A stretch of 64,000 nucleotides of DNA from Syntrophaceae bacterium UBA6087 (GTDB lineage Bacteria; Desulfobacterota; Desulfomonilia; UBA1062): positions 62,001-126,000 of the forward strand of contig DIXF01000012.1 of assembly GCA_002448235.1 (NCBI GenBank), read 5' to 3'. The notes under the pieces were generated by a model, which worked only from the letters and a program-made list of their open reading frames with translations, was not told where the DNA came from and made no database searches. The position numbers were made by a program, and so were the translations under genes. Shown here one piece after another: positions 17,744-25,227 of this stretch. Each line of letters starts with the position of its first letter. Within the stretch, counting starts at the first letter, position 1.

Positions 17744-18514
17744 TTACCCCATAATCCTGACCGAAATCCCTGACGGCACCGTGACCGAGCCGCCGTCGCT
17801 GCCGTTTGAAGTCGGCATGCCGTCCCATACCTCGTAGTCGTCGACCTGGCGGGAGAAAGAGCCCTCCTCTTCGGCGTCGATCGACGGCGCGTGGATGTAG
17901 TACATGGTGTTGGTCCACTTGCCGCGGCCGTAGGTGTCGTTGACCTTGAGGGCGCCGTCGTACCAGAACTTGCTGGCGCCGGTCGAGAACTTTATGTAGA
18001 ACTCGTAGCGGTGCCATTTCCCGTCCGTCTGGTTCGGACAGGTCAGCCATCTGCCCGAGCTAACCATAGAGCCCCGCGACATGGCAGAATAGTAAACTGA
18101 ATTGTTGCTGGACATGGCGTAATGAACGTAGCTGTCTGTACCATCCCAGTGGGGATAGAAGAATTTCATGTTCTCATGGCTGTCCGTGCTCCTGAATGTG
18201 GGGTACCGCATCCAGAAGGAGACATACAGCTCGTCGGTGGGCCATGGGTTGTAGATGTCCTTTTTCCAGAGCAGGCTGGCCTCGTTCACTGTTCCTGAGG
18301 TAAAACTATAGCCTTTGCCGCCTCTTCCTACCTGGTTGAGATTATACTGCGGCGGGGTCATTGGAGCCCAGTTGTGCCCGAAAACGCCGAATCTGGCGTC
18401 CAGAACCTTGTCGTCGAAGTTTTCGTAAAGAACCCTGTTTGCTGCATATCCGTTTGCCTGACAGAGCATGAATACCAGCGCTATCATCGTTGTTATCTTT
18501 GTTGCCTGAGACAA
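17744..18514 (-). CDS. Secreted concanavalin-A-like (polysaccharide lyase-like) protein, copy 1
   Basis: About 256 residues. The start chosen is TTG 18514: GGAGG lies 7 bases upstream and the sigma-54 promoter overlaps any longer N-terminus. The signal peptide ends ANGYA-AN. The mature protein is a beta-sandwich type (VLYENFDD, FWMRYP, WHRYEFYIKFSTG, FWYDGALKVND, QVDDYEVWDG), similar in layout to LamG or polysaccharide-lyase/heparinase-type jelly rolls. No PEP-CTERM tail is present; it ends in a conserved PSG-x-SVRIM segment. Its neighbour at 18682-19455 is a close tandem copy. EPS binding or trimming in the periplasm or outside is inferred. Confidence 0.78.
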   Translation of the reverse strand: MSQATKITTMIALVFMLCQANGYAANRVLYENFDDKVLDARFGVFGHNWAPMTPPQYNLNQVGRGGKGYSFTSGTVNEASLLWKKDIYNPWPTDELYVSFWMRYPTFRSTDSHENMKFFYPHWDGTDSYVHYAMSSNNSVYYSAMSRGSMVSSGRWLTCPNQTDGKWHRYEFYIKFSTGASKFWYDGALKVNDTYGRGKWTNTMYYIHAPSIDAEEEGSFSRQVDDYEVWDGMPTSNGSDGGSVTVPSGISVRIMG

Positions 18515-18547
18515 AATACTACCTCCATCTGTTTTTGCCTCTATGCG

Positions 18548-18563
18548 AGCAACGATCATACCA
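18548..18563 (-). promoter_or_regulatory. Sigma-54 promoter of the first ConA-like gene
   Basis: The minus strand reads TGGTATGATCGTTGCT: GG and GC with correct RpoN spacing, a TTGCT right half identical to the PEP-CTERM promoter, and a start of transcription predicted near 18537, 23 bases before the TTG start codon. The promoter lies inside the reading frame of the longer annotated start, which argues for the downstream TTG. Confidence 0.82.
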
Positions 18564-18608
18564 TCGGCATCATGGCATACCCGATTCTTTCAATATCCAG
18601 ATAATGGG

Positions 18609-18624
18609 TTATTGCGCGCAATAA
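18609..18624. promoter_or_regulatory. 16-base perfect palindrome upstream of a sigma-54 promoter
   Basis: TTATTGCGCGCAATAA is a perfect palindrome about 46 bases upstream of the promoter at 18548-18563 and touching the A-tract side of the neighbouring terminator. Its TTG-CGCG-CAA core resembles the repeat at 17505-17519. It could be an activator site. Confidence 0.35.
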
Positions 18625-18652
18625 AAAAGGCCCCCGGGAAAACCCGGAGGCC
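18623..18652 (-). terminator. Intrinsic terminator of the second ConA-like gene
   Basis: On the minus strand a 10-base stem GGCCTCCGGG/CCCGGGGGCC with a TTTT loop is followed by a T-run. It lies 30 bases after the stop codon at 18682. Confidence 0.9.
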
Positions 18653-18681
18653 ATTTAAACACATACTGTATATTTTTTAAG

Positions 18682-19455
18682 TTACATGACCCTGATCGAT
18701 ACGGAGGAGGGTCGTTGTATCGTGGTAGTGCCGGTGCTCGGGGTGGTTGTTCCCGGCATGCCGTCCCAGACTTCCAGGTCATCGACCTGCCTTGAAAAAG
18801 AGCCGGGCTCTTCAGCATCTATGGAAGGCGCGGAGATATAGCGCATGGTCCTTGTCCACTTGCCTGTGCCGAAGGTGTCGTTTACGATAAGTTTTCCGTC
18901 ATACCAGAATTTGCTCACGCCGGTCGAAAATTTCACATAGAATTCATACCGGTGCCATTTGCCGTCTGTCTGGTTCGGGCAGGTCAGCCATCTTCCGGCG
19001 GTGACCATCGTGCCCTGTGCCATGGCAGAATAATACACCGAGCTATTGCTGGACATGGAATAATGAACATAGCTCTGTGCGCCGTCCCAGTGAGGATAGA
19101 ACAACTTGATGTTTTCGTGCGAGTCCGTCTGCTTGAAGCTCGGGTAGCGCATCCAAAAAGATACGTAGAAGTCATCGGTAGGCCACGGGTTCGGGATCTG
19201 GTTTCTCCAGTGCAGATAGGCCTCGTTGATCGTTCCGGAAGTGAAACTGTAGCCTGTCCCGTTCCTTCCTGCCGCGTTCAGGTTATACTGCGGCGGGCTT
19301 AAGAGTGCCCAGTCGTGGCCGATGATCTGCAGCCTGCTGTCAAGCACCCTGTCGTCAAAATTTTCATATAGCAGGCGGTTTGCCGCATATCCCTCGATGT
19401 GACATAACAACAATAACAATAGAGTCGTCGTAGTAAGCTTTATTATGCGAGACAA
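18682..19455 (-). CDS. Secreted concanavalin-A-like (polysaccharide lyase-like) protein, copy 2
   Basis: About 257 residues from the TTG start at 19455, which has GAGGGGG 7 bases upstream and a sigma-54 promoter just beyond. The signal peptide ends EGYA-AN. The sequence tracks copy 1 along its whole length (LYENFDDRVLDSRL, NIKLFYPHWDG, MSSNSSVYYSAM, WLTCPNQTDGKWHRYEF, SIDAEEPGSFSRQVDD), so the pair is a tandem duplication. The linker near the C-terminus is rich in Thr and Gly (TTTPSTGTTT), then PSSVSIRVM. No sorting tail. Expression from its own RpoN promoter and terminator makes it an independent unit. Confidence 0.78.
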   Translation of the reverse strand: MSRIIKLTTTTLLLLLLCHIEGYAANRLLYENFDDRVLDSRLQIIGHDWALLSPPQYNLNAAGRNGTGYSFTSGTINEAYLHWRNQIPNPWPTDDFYVSFWMRYPSFKQTDSHENIKLFYPHWDGAQSYVHYSMSSNSSVYYSAMAQGTMVTAGRWLTCPNQTDGKWHRYEFYVKFSTGVSKFWYDGKLIVNDTFGTGKWTRTMRYISAPSIDAEEPGSFSRQVDDLEVWDGMPGTTTPSTGTTTIQRPSSVSIRVM

Positions 19456-19492
19456 GATTAATCCCCCTCTAAAACTTTTTAATAACCGGTAG

Positions 19493-19508
19493 AGCAACAA
19501 ACATACCA
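19493..19508 (-). promoter_or_regulatory. Sigma-54 promoter of the second ConA-like gene
   Basis: The minus strand reads TGGTATGTTTGTTGCT, with RpoN spacing and 13 of 16 bases shared with the promoter of copy 1. Predicted transcription starts near 19482, 27 bases before the TTG start at 19455. Confidence 0.84.
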
Positions 19509-19740
19509 CGCAGACCGCTGTGCCCAGGGGCTATACGGTCTTAACCCGCCTTATCGATAAATATTTCTTATGAATTATTCTTTTATATTGTTCAGTTGCA
19601 CCCTCCGGGAGGACGAGCCGGGTCTGCTCAAAGATATGCATCAATCGGCTCCGGAAAGGATTTGCTGCCATTCCCCAACCATGACTGCGGGAACGTTTCA
19701 GTAAAGGCAGGCCTTGGGTGAGACAAAACCATCAGCAGCC

Positions 19741-19762
19741 TGTGAATGCGTCATTATTCACA
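19741..19762. repeat. Inverted repeat, possible activator site
   Basis: TGTGAAT and ATTCACA are perfect 7-base arms separated by 8 bases, about 235 bases upstream of the sigma-54 promoter at 19493-19508. It could also be a small hairpin with no regulatory role. Confidence 0.3.
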
Positions 19763-19822
19763 AGGTTAGCTTGCTTTCAGGTTTTCTGAACATGAAGAGA
19801 TCAACCGGCCCGGCAATAAAGC

Positions 19823-19851
19823 AAAAAGGCCCCTGGGAGATACCAGAGGCC
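19823..19851 (-). terminator. Third GGCC-type intrinsic terminator
   Basis: On the minus strand GGCCTCTGG/CCAGGGGCC with a 6-base loop is followed by TTTTT. Compared with the other two copies, the stem has a compensating C-G to T-A change that keeps pairing. It is about 215 bases beyond the stop codon at 20067, the only minus-strand gene it could serve. Confidence 0.82.
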
Positions 19852-20066
19852 ATGATGAGCAATGTATGTATGGCAATTGTTTAGCGTATCTGATCGACCT
19901 GTTAGCTTTCGTAGAAATTGGTTGAATATACCGAGCCGCCTCTTATTATTAATTATAATTACCAGCTCTTTCAGCCCCTTTTTGGCTTTTTTCGTAACTT
20001 CTCCGCCAGTATTGTAACAATATCTTTGCTAATCTTTATATTTTAATACTGTTTGATTATGTTTCA

Positions 20067-21896
20067 TTACATGCTGTCCTGCCTCAATCTCATCTCGAGT
20101 GTCAGCATATTACCGAGCTGGTTATAATAGAGAAACCGGCCCGTCCGGGCCTCTGTATAAAACCTTTCATACTTCTCACGGTCGAAGAAATCTTTTGCCT
20201 TGAGCGTATCGTAGCCGAATGCATCGGAGAGCTCCTTCGTTGAAAAGAGAGGCGAAAAAGAAGATGACGGCGGGTAGGAAATCGATTTATCCACGAATAT
20301 CGTCCGCCCCATGGTTTTCTGCACAAGCTTCCGTATGCCCCTTTTGCCGTAATCAGCCACCAGCGGGATAAACTTATGCGCGTTCTGAACACTGACGTTC
20401 TGGCATGGCGTGCCGTTGAGCATCTCCTGGGCGGACAGCGGCCAGGAGAGTTTCTCTATGATGCCTTTGACGAGACGGCCGTTCCGTTTATACCTCGGCG
20501 GCACCGTCAGAACCGATTCGATGCACTGCTTCATGGTAAGCGGGGTCAGCGCGCCCACGACCTGGTTGGAGCTGCTGATGGTTCTCCCTGCCCACCTCCG
20601 TATCTTCTGCCTGAAATACAGGTTGTCGATCTGAAGGGTATTGTATGAGCGCAGCGGATCCATATCGGAAAGGGAGGTGCGGAATTCATTTTTGAGGATG
20701 TTTTTTATGTTTGCGATCTCCGGCATGAAGTCGCGTGAAAAAAGGGAGTAGTCATATTCGTACTGAAGCACGCGCGTGTTGATCAGCCTGTCCAGATTCG
20801 CGGGCCTCTTCGAGCCGGTGAGCTCCTGGATCCACCAGAAATCGCGATAGAGCTCCCCCCCCAACCCGTTGACCGAATACTCATGCCCCTTTGATTTATG
20901 ATCCTGCGCCCAGAGGATCGGAGCATAGGTGAACACGTTTTCTTCCCCGTCCGTTATTGTAAGCGCCCTTTTCACATAGTCGAAGCTTCTCTCGTCCCAG
21001 TCTCCGGGCAGGGCGAGGTGATCGTTGCGGAATCCGAGCTTTGCGCAGTATCCCTCGACGAGATTGACTTCCCGGGAACCATCGGGCCCGAAGACAAATG
21101 TGGAGATATCCTTGCACGGCCTGAACATGGACATGAGCGATATGACCAGCCGCGAATCGAATCCTGCGGTGAAATCGCAGATCACGTCCTCTCCGGATAT
21201 CGCTTCAAAAGCCTTGAGCAGCCTCTGTATGAGCGTATCCCGCGCTTGCTCGAAGGTCATTTTTTCCTGTACCGCAACCGGGCTCTGCCAGTACCGCTTT
21301 TTTGTTTCTCTCACGCCCTCGCCGTCCATCCGGAAGGTGTAAATGGAGGCAGGCTCCAGCAGCTCGATTTCCTTATATATCGTCGCAGGACCGTAGACCG
21401 TCGCCCCCCGGAGAAACTGGGCAACGGCCTTCTCGTTTACGCTTACCGGATACGTGCGTGAAAGCGCCATGGATGACGAGCTTAGAGATAGCACCTTGCC
21501 CGAGCAATAACGGTAGATATTCATGATGCCCGCATGGTCGGTTATTATCTTCAAGCTATGCTCGGCCCGGTCCCTGATGACCATGCAGAAGGGGCCGTCG
21601 CAGGAGTCCACGAGGCTCTCGATGGGTTGGTGATCGAGGTCCTGCCTGAGAAGGGCTTGCGCCCTGTCGCCAAGCTTATCCTTGTAGATCAGCGTGCCCA
21701 CGACCCATAACGCGATGTCATCGCGATGGTCCGTATCCGCACGGTCGCCCTTCATCCGGGAAAGTTTTGAAAGGCGGAACCCCGGCCCTTTCTCATCGTG
21801 CCCGTTTCTCAGGCCTTTGTGCCGCACAAAGAAGTCGAGAGCCTTCTGGTGGCTTTTGTGCACCTTATTGCCGATAGTTATCAGAATACCTGCCAT
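20067..21896 (-). CDS. Asparagine synthase homologue lacking the glutaminase nucleophile
   Basis: A 609-residue protein with the two-domain plan of glutamine-dependent asparagine synthases. Residues 1-190 correspond to the Ntn glutaminase domain, but the sequence starts M-A-G-I where active enzymes have M-C-G-I, so the catalytic Cys is absent. The synthetase domain follows, with a PP-loop-like TAGFDSRLV at 243-251 in place of SGGLDS, still carrying the D-S. Exosortase clusters usually contain an amidotransferase of this family with Cys. This copy may use ammonia or another amine, or perform an adenylation only. It begins 43 bases after the fusion gene upstream. Confidence 0.83.
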   Translation of the reverse strand: MAGILITIGNKVHKSHQKALDFFVRHKGLRNGHDEKGPGFRLSKLSRMKGDRADTDHRDDIALWVVGTLIYKDKLGDRAQALLRQDLDHQPIESLVDSCDGPFCMVIRDRAEHSLKIITDHAGIMNIYRYCSGKVLSLSSSSMALSRTYPVSVNEKAVAQFLRGATVYGPATIYKEIELLEPASIYTFRMDGEGVRETKKRYWQSPVAVQEKMTFEQARDTLIQRLLKAFEAISGEDVICDFTAGFDSRLVISLMSMFRPCKDISTFVFGPDGSREVNLVEGYCAKLGFRNDHLALPGDWDERSFDYVKRALTITDGEENVFTYAPILWAQDHKSKGHEYSVNGLGGELYRDFWWIQELTGSKRPANLDRLINTRVLQYEYDYSLFSRDFMPEIANIKNILKNEFRTSLSDMDPLRSYNTLQIDNLYFRQKIRRWAGRTISSSNQVVGALTPLTMKQCIESVLTVPPRYKRNGRLVKGIIEKLSWPLSAQEMLNGTPCQNVSVQNAHKFIPLVADYGKRGIRKLVQKTMGRTIFVDKSISYPPSSSFSPLFSTKELSDAFGYDTLKAKDFFDREKYERFYTEARTGRFLYYNQLGNMLTLEMRLRQDSM

Positions 21897-21939
21897 GGCT
21901 GTCCGTCCGATCTTGTTATTTTGATCATGCGCCTGGACA

Positions 21940-24030
21940 TCACGTGTTCAACAGGCCGAGATATCTCACCCAGCCGAGCGTGCTTTCCAGGCCTTTGTCC
22001 ACCCGCGTGTCGGGGCAGTAGCTCAAGGTGTTTCTCGCCAGCATGTCGGAATACAGCGCGTCCCTGGTAAACAGCTTCAGCTCGTCAGGAGCGGGCGTCG
22101 TCTTGACCGCGTGTTCGAGCCTGCGCATCAGTGCATCGACGAAATCGACCTTTTCCGCCACCATTTTCACCGGCCTGAGGAAATGCCTCTTCACAAACCC
22201 GCCCACTACCCTCACCGGCTCCGTGAGATAGGTCGAAGCATCCGCTTTGGCCGCCTTGATGGTCTTGAGCGGCGGAAGGTTCAGGGTGTTGTTCAGCCGG
22301 GTAAAGTAGTCGTTCCAGGATATGACTTCGGGGCCGTTTATGTTGAAGGCCTTTCCGAACGCATCTTCTTTGTCGAGAGCGTTGAAGATGGTTTTTACGA
22401 GGTCGTCCACGTATACGAGGTTGCACTTCCCGTCCCCATACTTCTCGTACACGCCCCACTCGCCTTTCAGAAACATGGCGGCAAACCGCAGCGACCAGTT
22501 GCTGCTGTACGGGCCGTACACGATGGAAGGCCTGAAGATCGTTACCGGCAGGCCCTTGTCCTGGTATTCCCGGCAGGCCTTTTCCGCATCGATCTTCATC
22601 CGGTTGTACGTGTTTCCGGTGTAGAGAAACGGGTACTCCTCGTCGATGACGCCTGTCACCTCACCGTACACATCCGCGGTGCTCAAGTGGATAAAGTGCT
22701 TGATGCCCTTTTCGAGAGAGGCATCCAGGAGGTTTCTGGTGCCTTCAACGGTTGCCTGAGGCGTCCCTTTGGCGCAGTGAACCACATGGGTGACGCCTTC
22801 CAGGGCGGAATCGATCTTCGCCTTATCCATGATATCCAGCTCGACGATGTCCACGGGCAGCCTTCCCAGCCGGGCAGCCCCTGACCACTGCCTTACGCCT
22901 GCGGCGACAGCAAAGTTTTTGCTCTGCGCGAGATGCGCCATCTCGGCTATCCGGCCACCGATGAATCCCGTCGCTCCTGTTACCAGGATCTTTCTCTGAA
23001 TCCTGGAGGCCTTCCTGCCCTTTCCGTTGCTCTGAATCCTGATGCTTTTGTCCCAGGGCATGTCGAGCCTTTTGCGCTTCTCGTAGCACTCGTGGATGAA
23101 CTCTATGGATGCAAGGACGTCTCTGCCCCTTATCAGAGGCTCTTTTTCGCCTTTGATCACCTGGATGAAATTGTCGAAGATGGGGAGCACAAACCCCGGA
23201 TAGTTCCTGGACGGGCTCTTGATTTTTTTGTCGTAAACGTTCGATCCGTTTTTTAACGAAACCCTTGTCCAGTCAAAGATCCTTCCTTCCAGGCTCCCGT
23301 TCTCGCAAACCACCCGATACGTATTCTTCAGATCGCACAGCCTGTTTAACGTGACGGATATGGAGCATCCGCCTTTTTCCGCCCGTATCCGTGAGACGGA
23401 TTCAGGCCCGCCGTAGGAATCGTCGTAATACTCGGTCAAATCGGGCTTTTCACCGACCCACCAGCACAGCGTGTCGATGACGTGCGAGCCGAGATCGAGC
23501 AGGATGCCTTTTGACGAGATCTTCGGATTCACGTAAAACCCGGTCGGGCTGGGCCACCCGAAGGTGCTCCCCTCCTGATAGTCGATCTCCAGGATCCTGC
23601 CGAGCCTGCCCGACTCGATGATTTCCTTGACGTGCCTGAAGTTCGGGAACATCCTCCTCGTGTTGTTGACGCAGAGCGCGGCTTTGTTTTTCTCTGCGGT
23701 CTCGACCAGTTCATGGGCCTCGTGCGGCAGGATCGCCAGCGGCTTTTCACAGAGCACCGGGACTCCCGCCTCGAGGAAATCAAGCGCGACCGGATAGTGC
23801 AGGAAATGAGGCAGGAGCACGACAGCTCCGTTTACCTCGGAGAGCACATCGCTGTAGCTCCTGCGTACCTGCCCGCGTTTCAGTTCTTTTCTCATGGCCT
23901 CGGCATTGCCGGTGTTCATGTCTACGAAAAAGAGCCCTTCCGCGAGTTCGGGATGACGTTTGAGGGCCGGCACATAATACCTCTGGGCAACGGTCCCGCA
24001 GCCGATAATTGCAATCTTCGGTACGATCAT
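21940..24030 (-). CDS. Fusion: Gfo/Idh/MocA oxidoreductase plus extended-SDR epimerase
   Basis: A 696-residue fusion. Residues 1-330 are a Gfo/Idh/MocA dehydrogenase: GCGTVA at 10-15 in the first Rossmann fold, the EKP motif at 95-97, and DLGSHVIDTL around 179-188 with the catalytic-histidine region. Residues 347-696 are a second Rossmann enzyme of the NAD-dependent epimerase/dehydratase family: TGATGFIG at 351-358, STADVYG at 450-456, and the catalytic Y475-x3-K479. The join (KGKGRKASRIQRK) is basic and linker-like. The reading frame is continuous. It may carry out two successive oxidoreductive steps on one nucleotide-sugar for the EPS. Confidence 0.88.
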   Translation of the reverse strand: MIVPKIAIIGCGTVAQRYYVPALKRHPELAEGLFFVDMNTGNAEAMRKELKRGQVRRSYSDVLSEVNGAVVLLPHFLHYPVALDFLEAGVPVLCEKPLAILPHEAHELVETAEKNKAALCVNNTRRMFPNFRHVKEIIESGRLGRILEIDYQEGSTFGWPSPTGFYVNPKISSKGILLDLGSHVIDTLCWWVGEKPDLTEYYDDSYGGPESVSRIRAEKGGCSISVTLNRLCDLKNTYRVVCENGSLEGRIFDWTRVSLKNGSNVYDKKIKSPSRNYPGFVLPIFDNFIQVIKGEKEPLIRGRDVLASIEFIHECYEKRKRLDMPWDKSIRIQSNGKGRKASRIQRKILVTGATGFIGGRIAEMAHLAQSKNFAVAAGVRQWSGAARLGRLPVDIVELDIMDKAKIDSALEGVTHVVHCAKGTPQATVEGTRNLLDASLEKGIKHFIHLSTADVYGEVTGVIDEEYPFLYTGNTYNRMKIDAEKACREYQDKGLPVTIFRPSIVYGPYSSNWSLRFAAMFLKGEWGVYEKYGDGKCNLVYVDDLVKTIFNALDKEDAFGKAFNINGPEVISWNDYFTRLNNTLNLPPLKTIKAAKADASTYLTEPVRVVGGFVKRHFLRPVKMVAEKVDFVDALMRRLEHAVKTTPAPDELKLFTRDALYSDMLARNTLSYCPDTRVDKGLESTLGWVRYLGLLNT

Positions 24031-24082
24031 TGGAATCCTTTCTTTTATGAGATTGTGTTTATTTCAATAAATCATGCGACAA

Positions 24083-25207
24083 TCAGGAGAGCAGCGACAG
24101 ATAGAGCGCTTCGGTCTTTTTCACCATCAGCCCGGCCGAGAACTTCCGGTTTACGAGGTTCCTTCCCTCATCGGCCATAGCTCTCGCGTGTTCCGGTCTG
24201 GACGCTATATCTCTCATTCTCAGGGTCAGCGCGCCGACGTCTCCGGGCGGAATCAGGTATCCGGTAATGTTGTCCTGAATGAGCAATGGGATGTCGCCTA
24301 CCGAAGTGGCGATAACGGGAATGCCGCATGACATCGCCTCGAGCATCACGTAGGGAAGCCCTTCGGTAAACGAGGGGATAACGAGACAGTCGATATTCCG
24401 GTAGAGGTCTTTGATGTTCTTCCTGACCCCGCAGTAAAACATCTTTCCCCGTATGCCAAGTGTGTGGACGGCCCTCAGGATGCTTTCCTTCTCAGGCCCG
24501 TCGCCGGCAATTATCCCGAAACTGCCGGGCGCCTCGGAAGCAAGGCCTGCAAAAGCATGGAGAAAGACCTTGTGACCCTTATCCGGGAAGAGCCTGCCGA
24601 CAACGGCAAAGATGGTTTTTCCCGGCGACTTTGAAACCGGCAGCGGAGGGTCTGAGCCGTTTCCGTGCGCATTCAGCAGACCGGCATCGAGGCCGTTCTG
24701 GATAAGCTCGACCCTGCCCCTCATTTCGCTTTTACCCGAAAGCTCTGTGTGAATGCCTTCAGATACGGCGATAATTTTATCATACAAGCGGTACACCGCA
24801 TTCTCGTCAGCGTAGAGATAAAGCTTCTTCAGCAGCGAATCCCTTGTAGAGCCGTGTGCCGTGGCGACTCTCCTTACCCCGAGCTTCCATGTGGCCAGGA
24901 GGCCGTAGAAATCGGATTTGAAGTCATGGGTATGGATGAGAGAAACATTATGCGATTGTATGAACTGCCTGATCCTGACCACTGCCTTGAGATCGATCCT
25001 TCCTTTGACGTCTACGGGCTCGACCTCGACCCCCATGCTTCGGGCAAGACCGATCAGCGGTTCGCTCCTCCCGTCATTTCTTCTCATGCAGAGCAGGGAA
25101 AGATCGAACAAGTCGGGGTTCAGATTCTTCCCCAGGGTCATGATCACGCGCTCGCTGCCGAAAATGCCGCTGCTGTCGCGGATATGGAGTATCCTATGCC
25201 TTTTCAT
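24083..25207 (-). CDS. GT4 glycosyltransferase
   Basis: About 374 residues from ATG 25207, which lies just after the stop of the preceding gene; the frame stays open further upstream but would overlap that gene by 55 bases. It is a GT-B enzyme with SSGIFGSERVI near the start, HTHDFKSDFYG, the linker QNGLD, and an intact E-x7-E in PSFTEGLPYVMLEAMSCG, followed by SVGDIPLLI. The last of three GT-B genes in a row (24.1-27.4 kb) encoding successive transfer steps. Confidence 0.88.
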   Translation of the reverse strand: MKRHRILHIRDSSGIFGSERVIMTLGKNLNPDLFDLSLLCMRRNDGRSEPLIGLARSMGVEVEPVDVKGRIDLKAVVRIRQFIQSHNVSLIHTHDFKSDFYGLLATWKLGVRRVATAHGSTRDSLLKKLYLYADENAVYRLYDKIIAVSEGIHTELSGKSEMRGRVELIQNGLDAGLLNAHGNGSDPPLPVSKSPGKTIFAVVGRLFPDKGHKVFLHAFAGLASEAPGSFGIIAGDGPEKESILRAVHTLGIRGKMFYCGVRKNIKDLYRNIDCLVIPSFTEGLPYVMLEAMSCGIPVIATSVGDIPLLIQDNITGYLIPPGDVGALTLRMRDIASRPEHARAMADEGRNLVNRKFSAGLMVKKTEALYLSLLS

Positions 25208-25227
25208 TGGATCGTGCCGGAGAAAAG

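Larger units (their letters stand above)
19456..20066. other. 611-base gap with promoter, terminator and inverted repeat
   Basis: No credible gene is seen. Contents: ribosome site and sigma-54 promoter of the second ConA-like gene (to 19508); an inverted repeat TGTGAAT-N8-ATTCACA (19741-19762); a third copy of the GGCC-type terminator (19823-19851); and an AT-rich tail to 20066 downstream of the asparagine-synthase-like stop. A short stretch after that terminator (GTCGATCAGATACGC on the minus strand) faintly resembles the 3' end of the ConA-like genes but no frame supports a remnant. Confidence 0.6.

Noticed and set aside
19871..19886. Sigma-54-like site on the plus strand (TGGCAATTGTTTAGCG)
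   Set aside because: The right half reads TAGC in place of TTGC, and no plus-strand gene follows.
19880..19990. Possible remnant of a third ConA-like gene or a small basic peptide frame
   Set aside because: Only a few bases resemble the 3' end of the other copies, frames are interrupted by stops, and no ribosome site is present.
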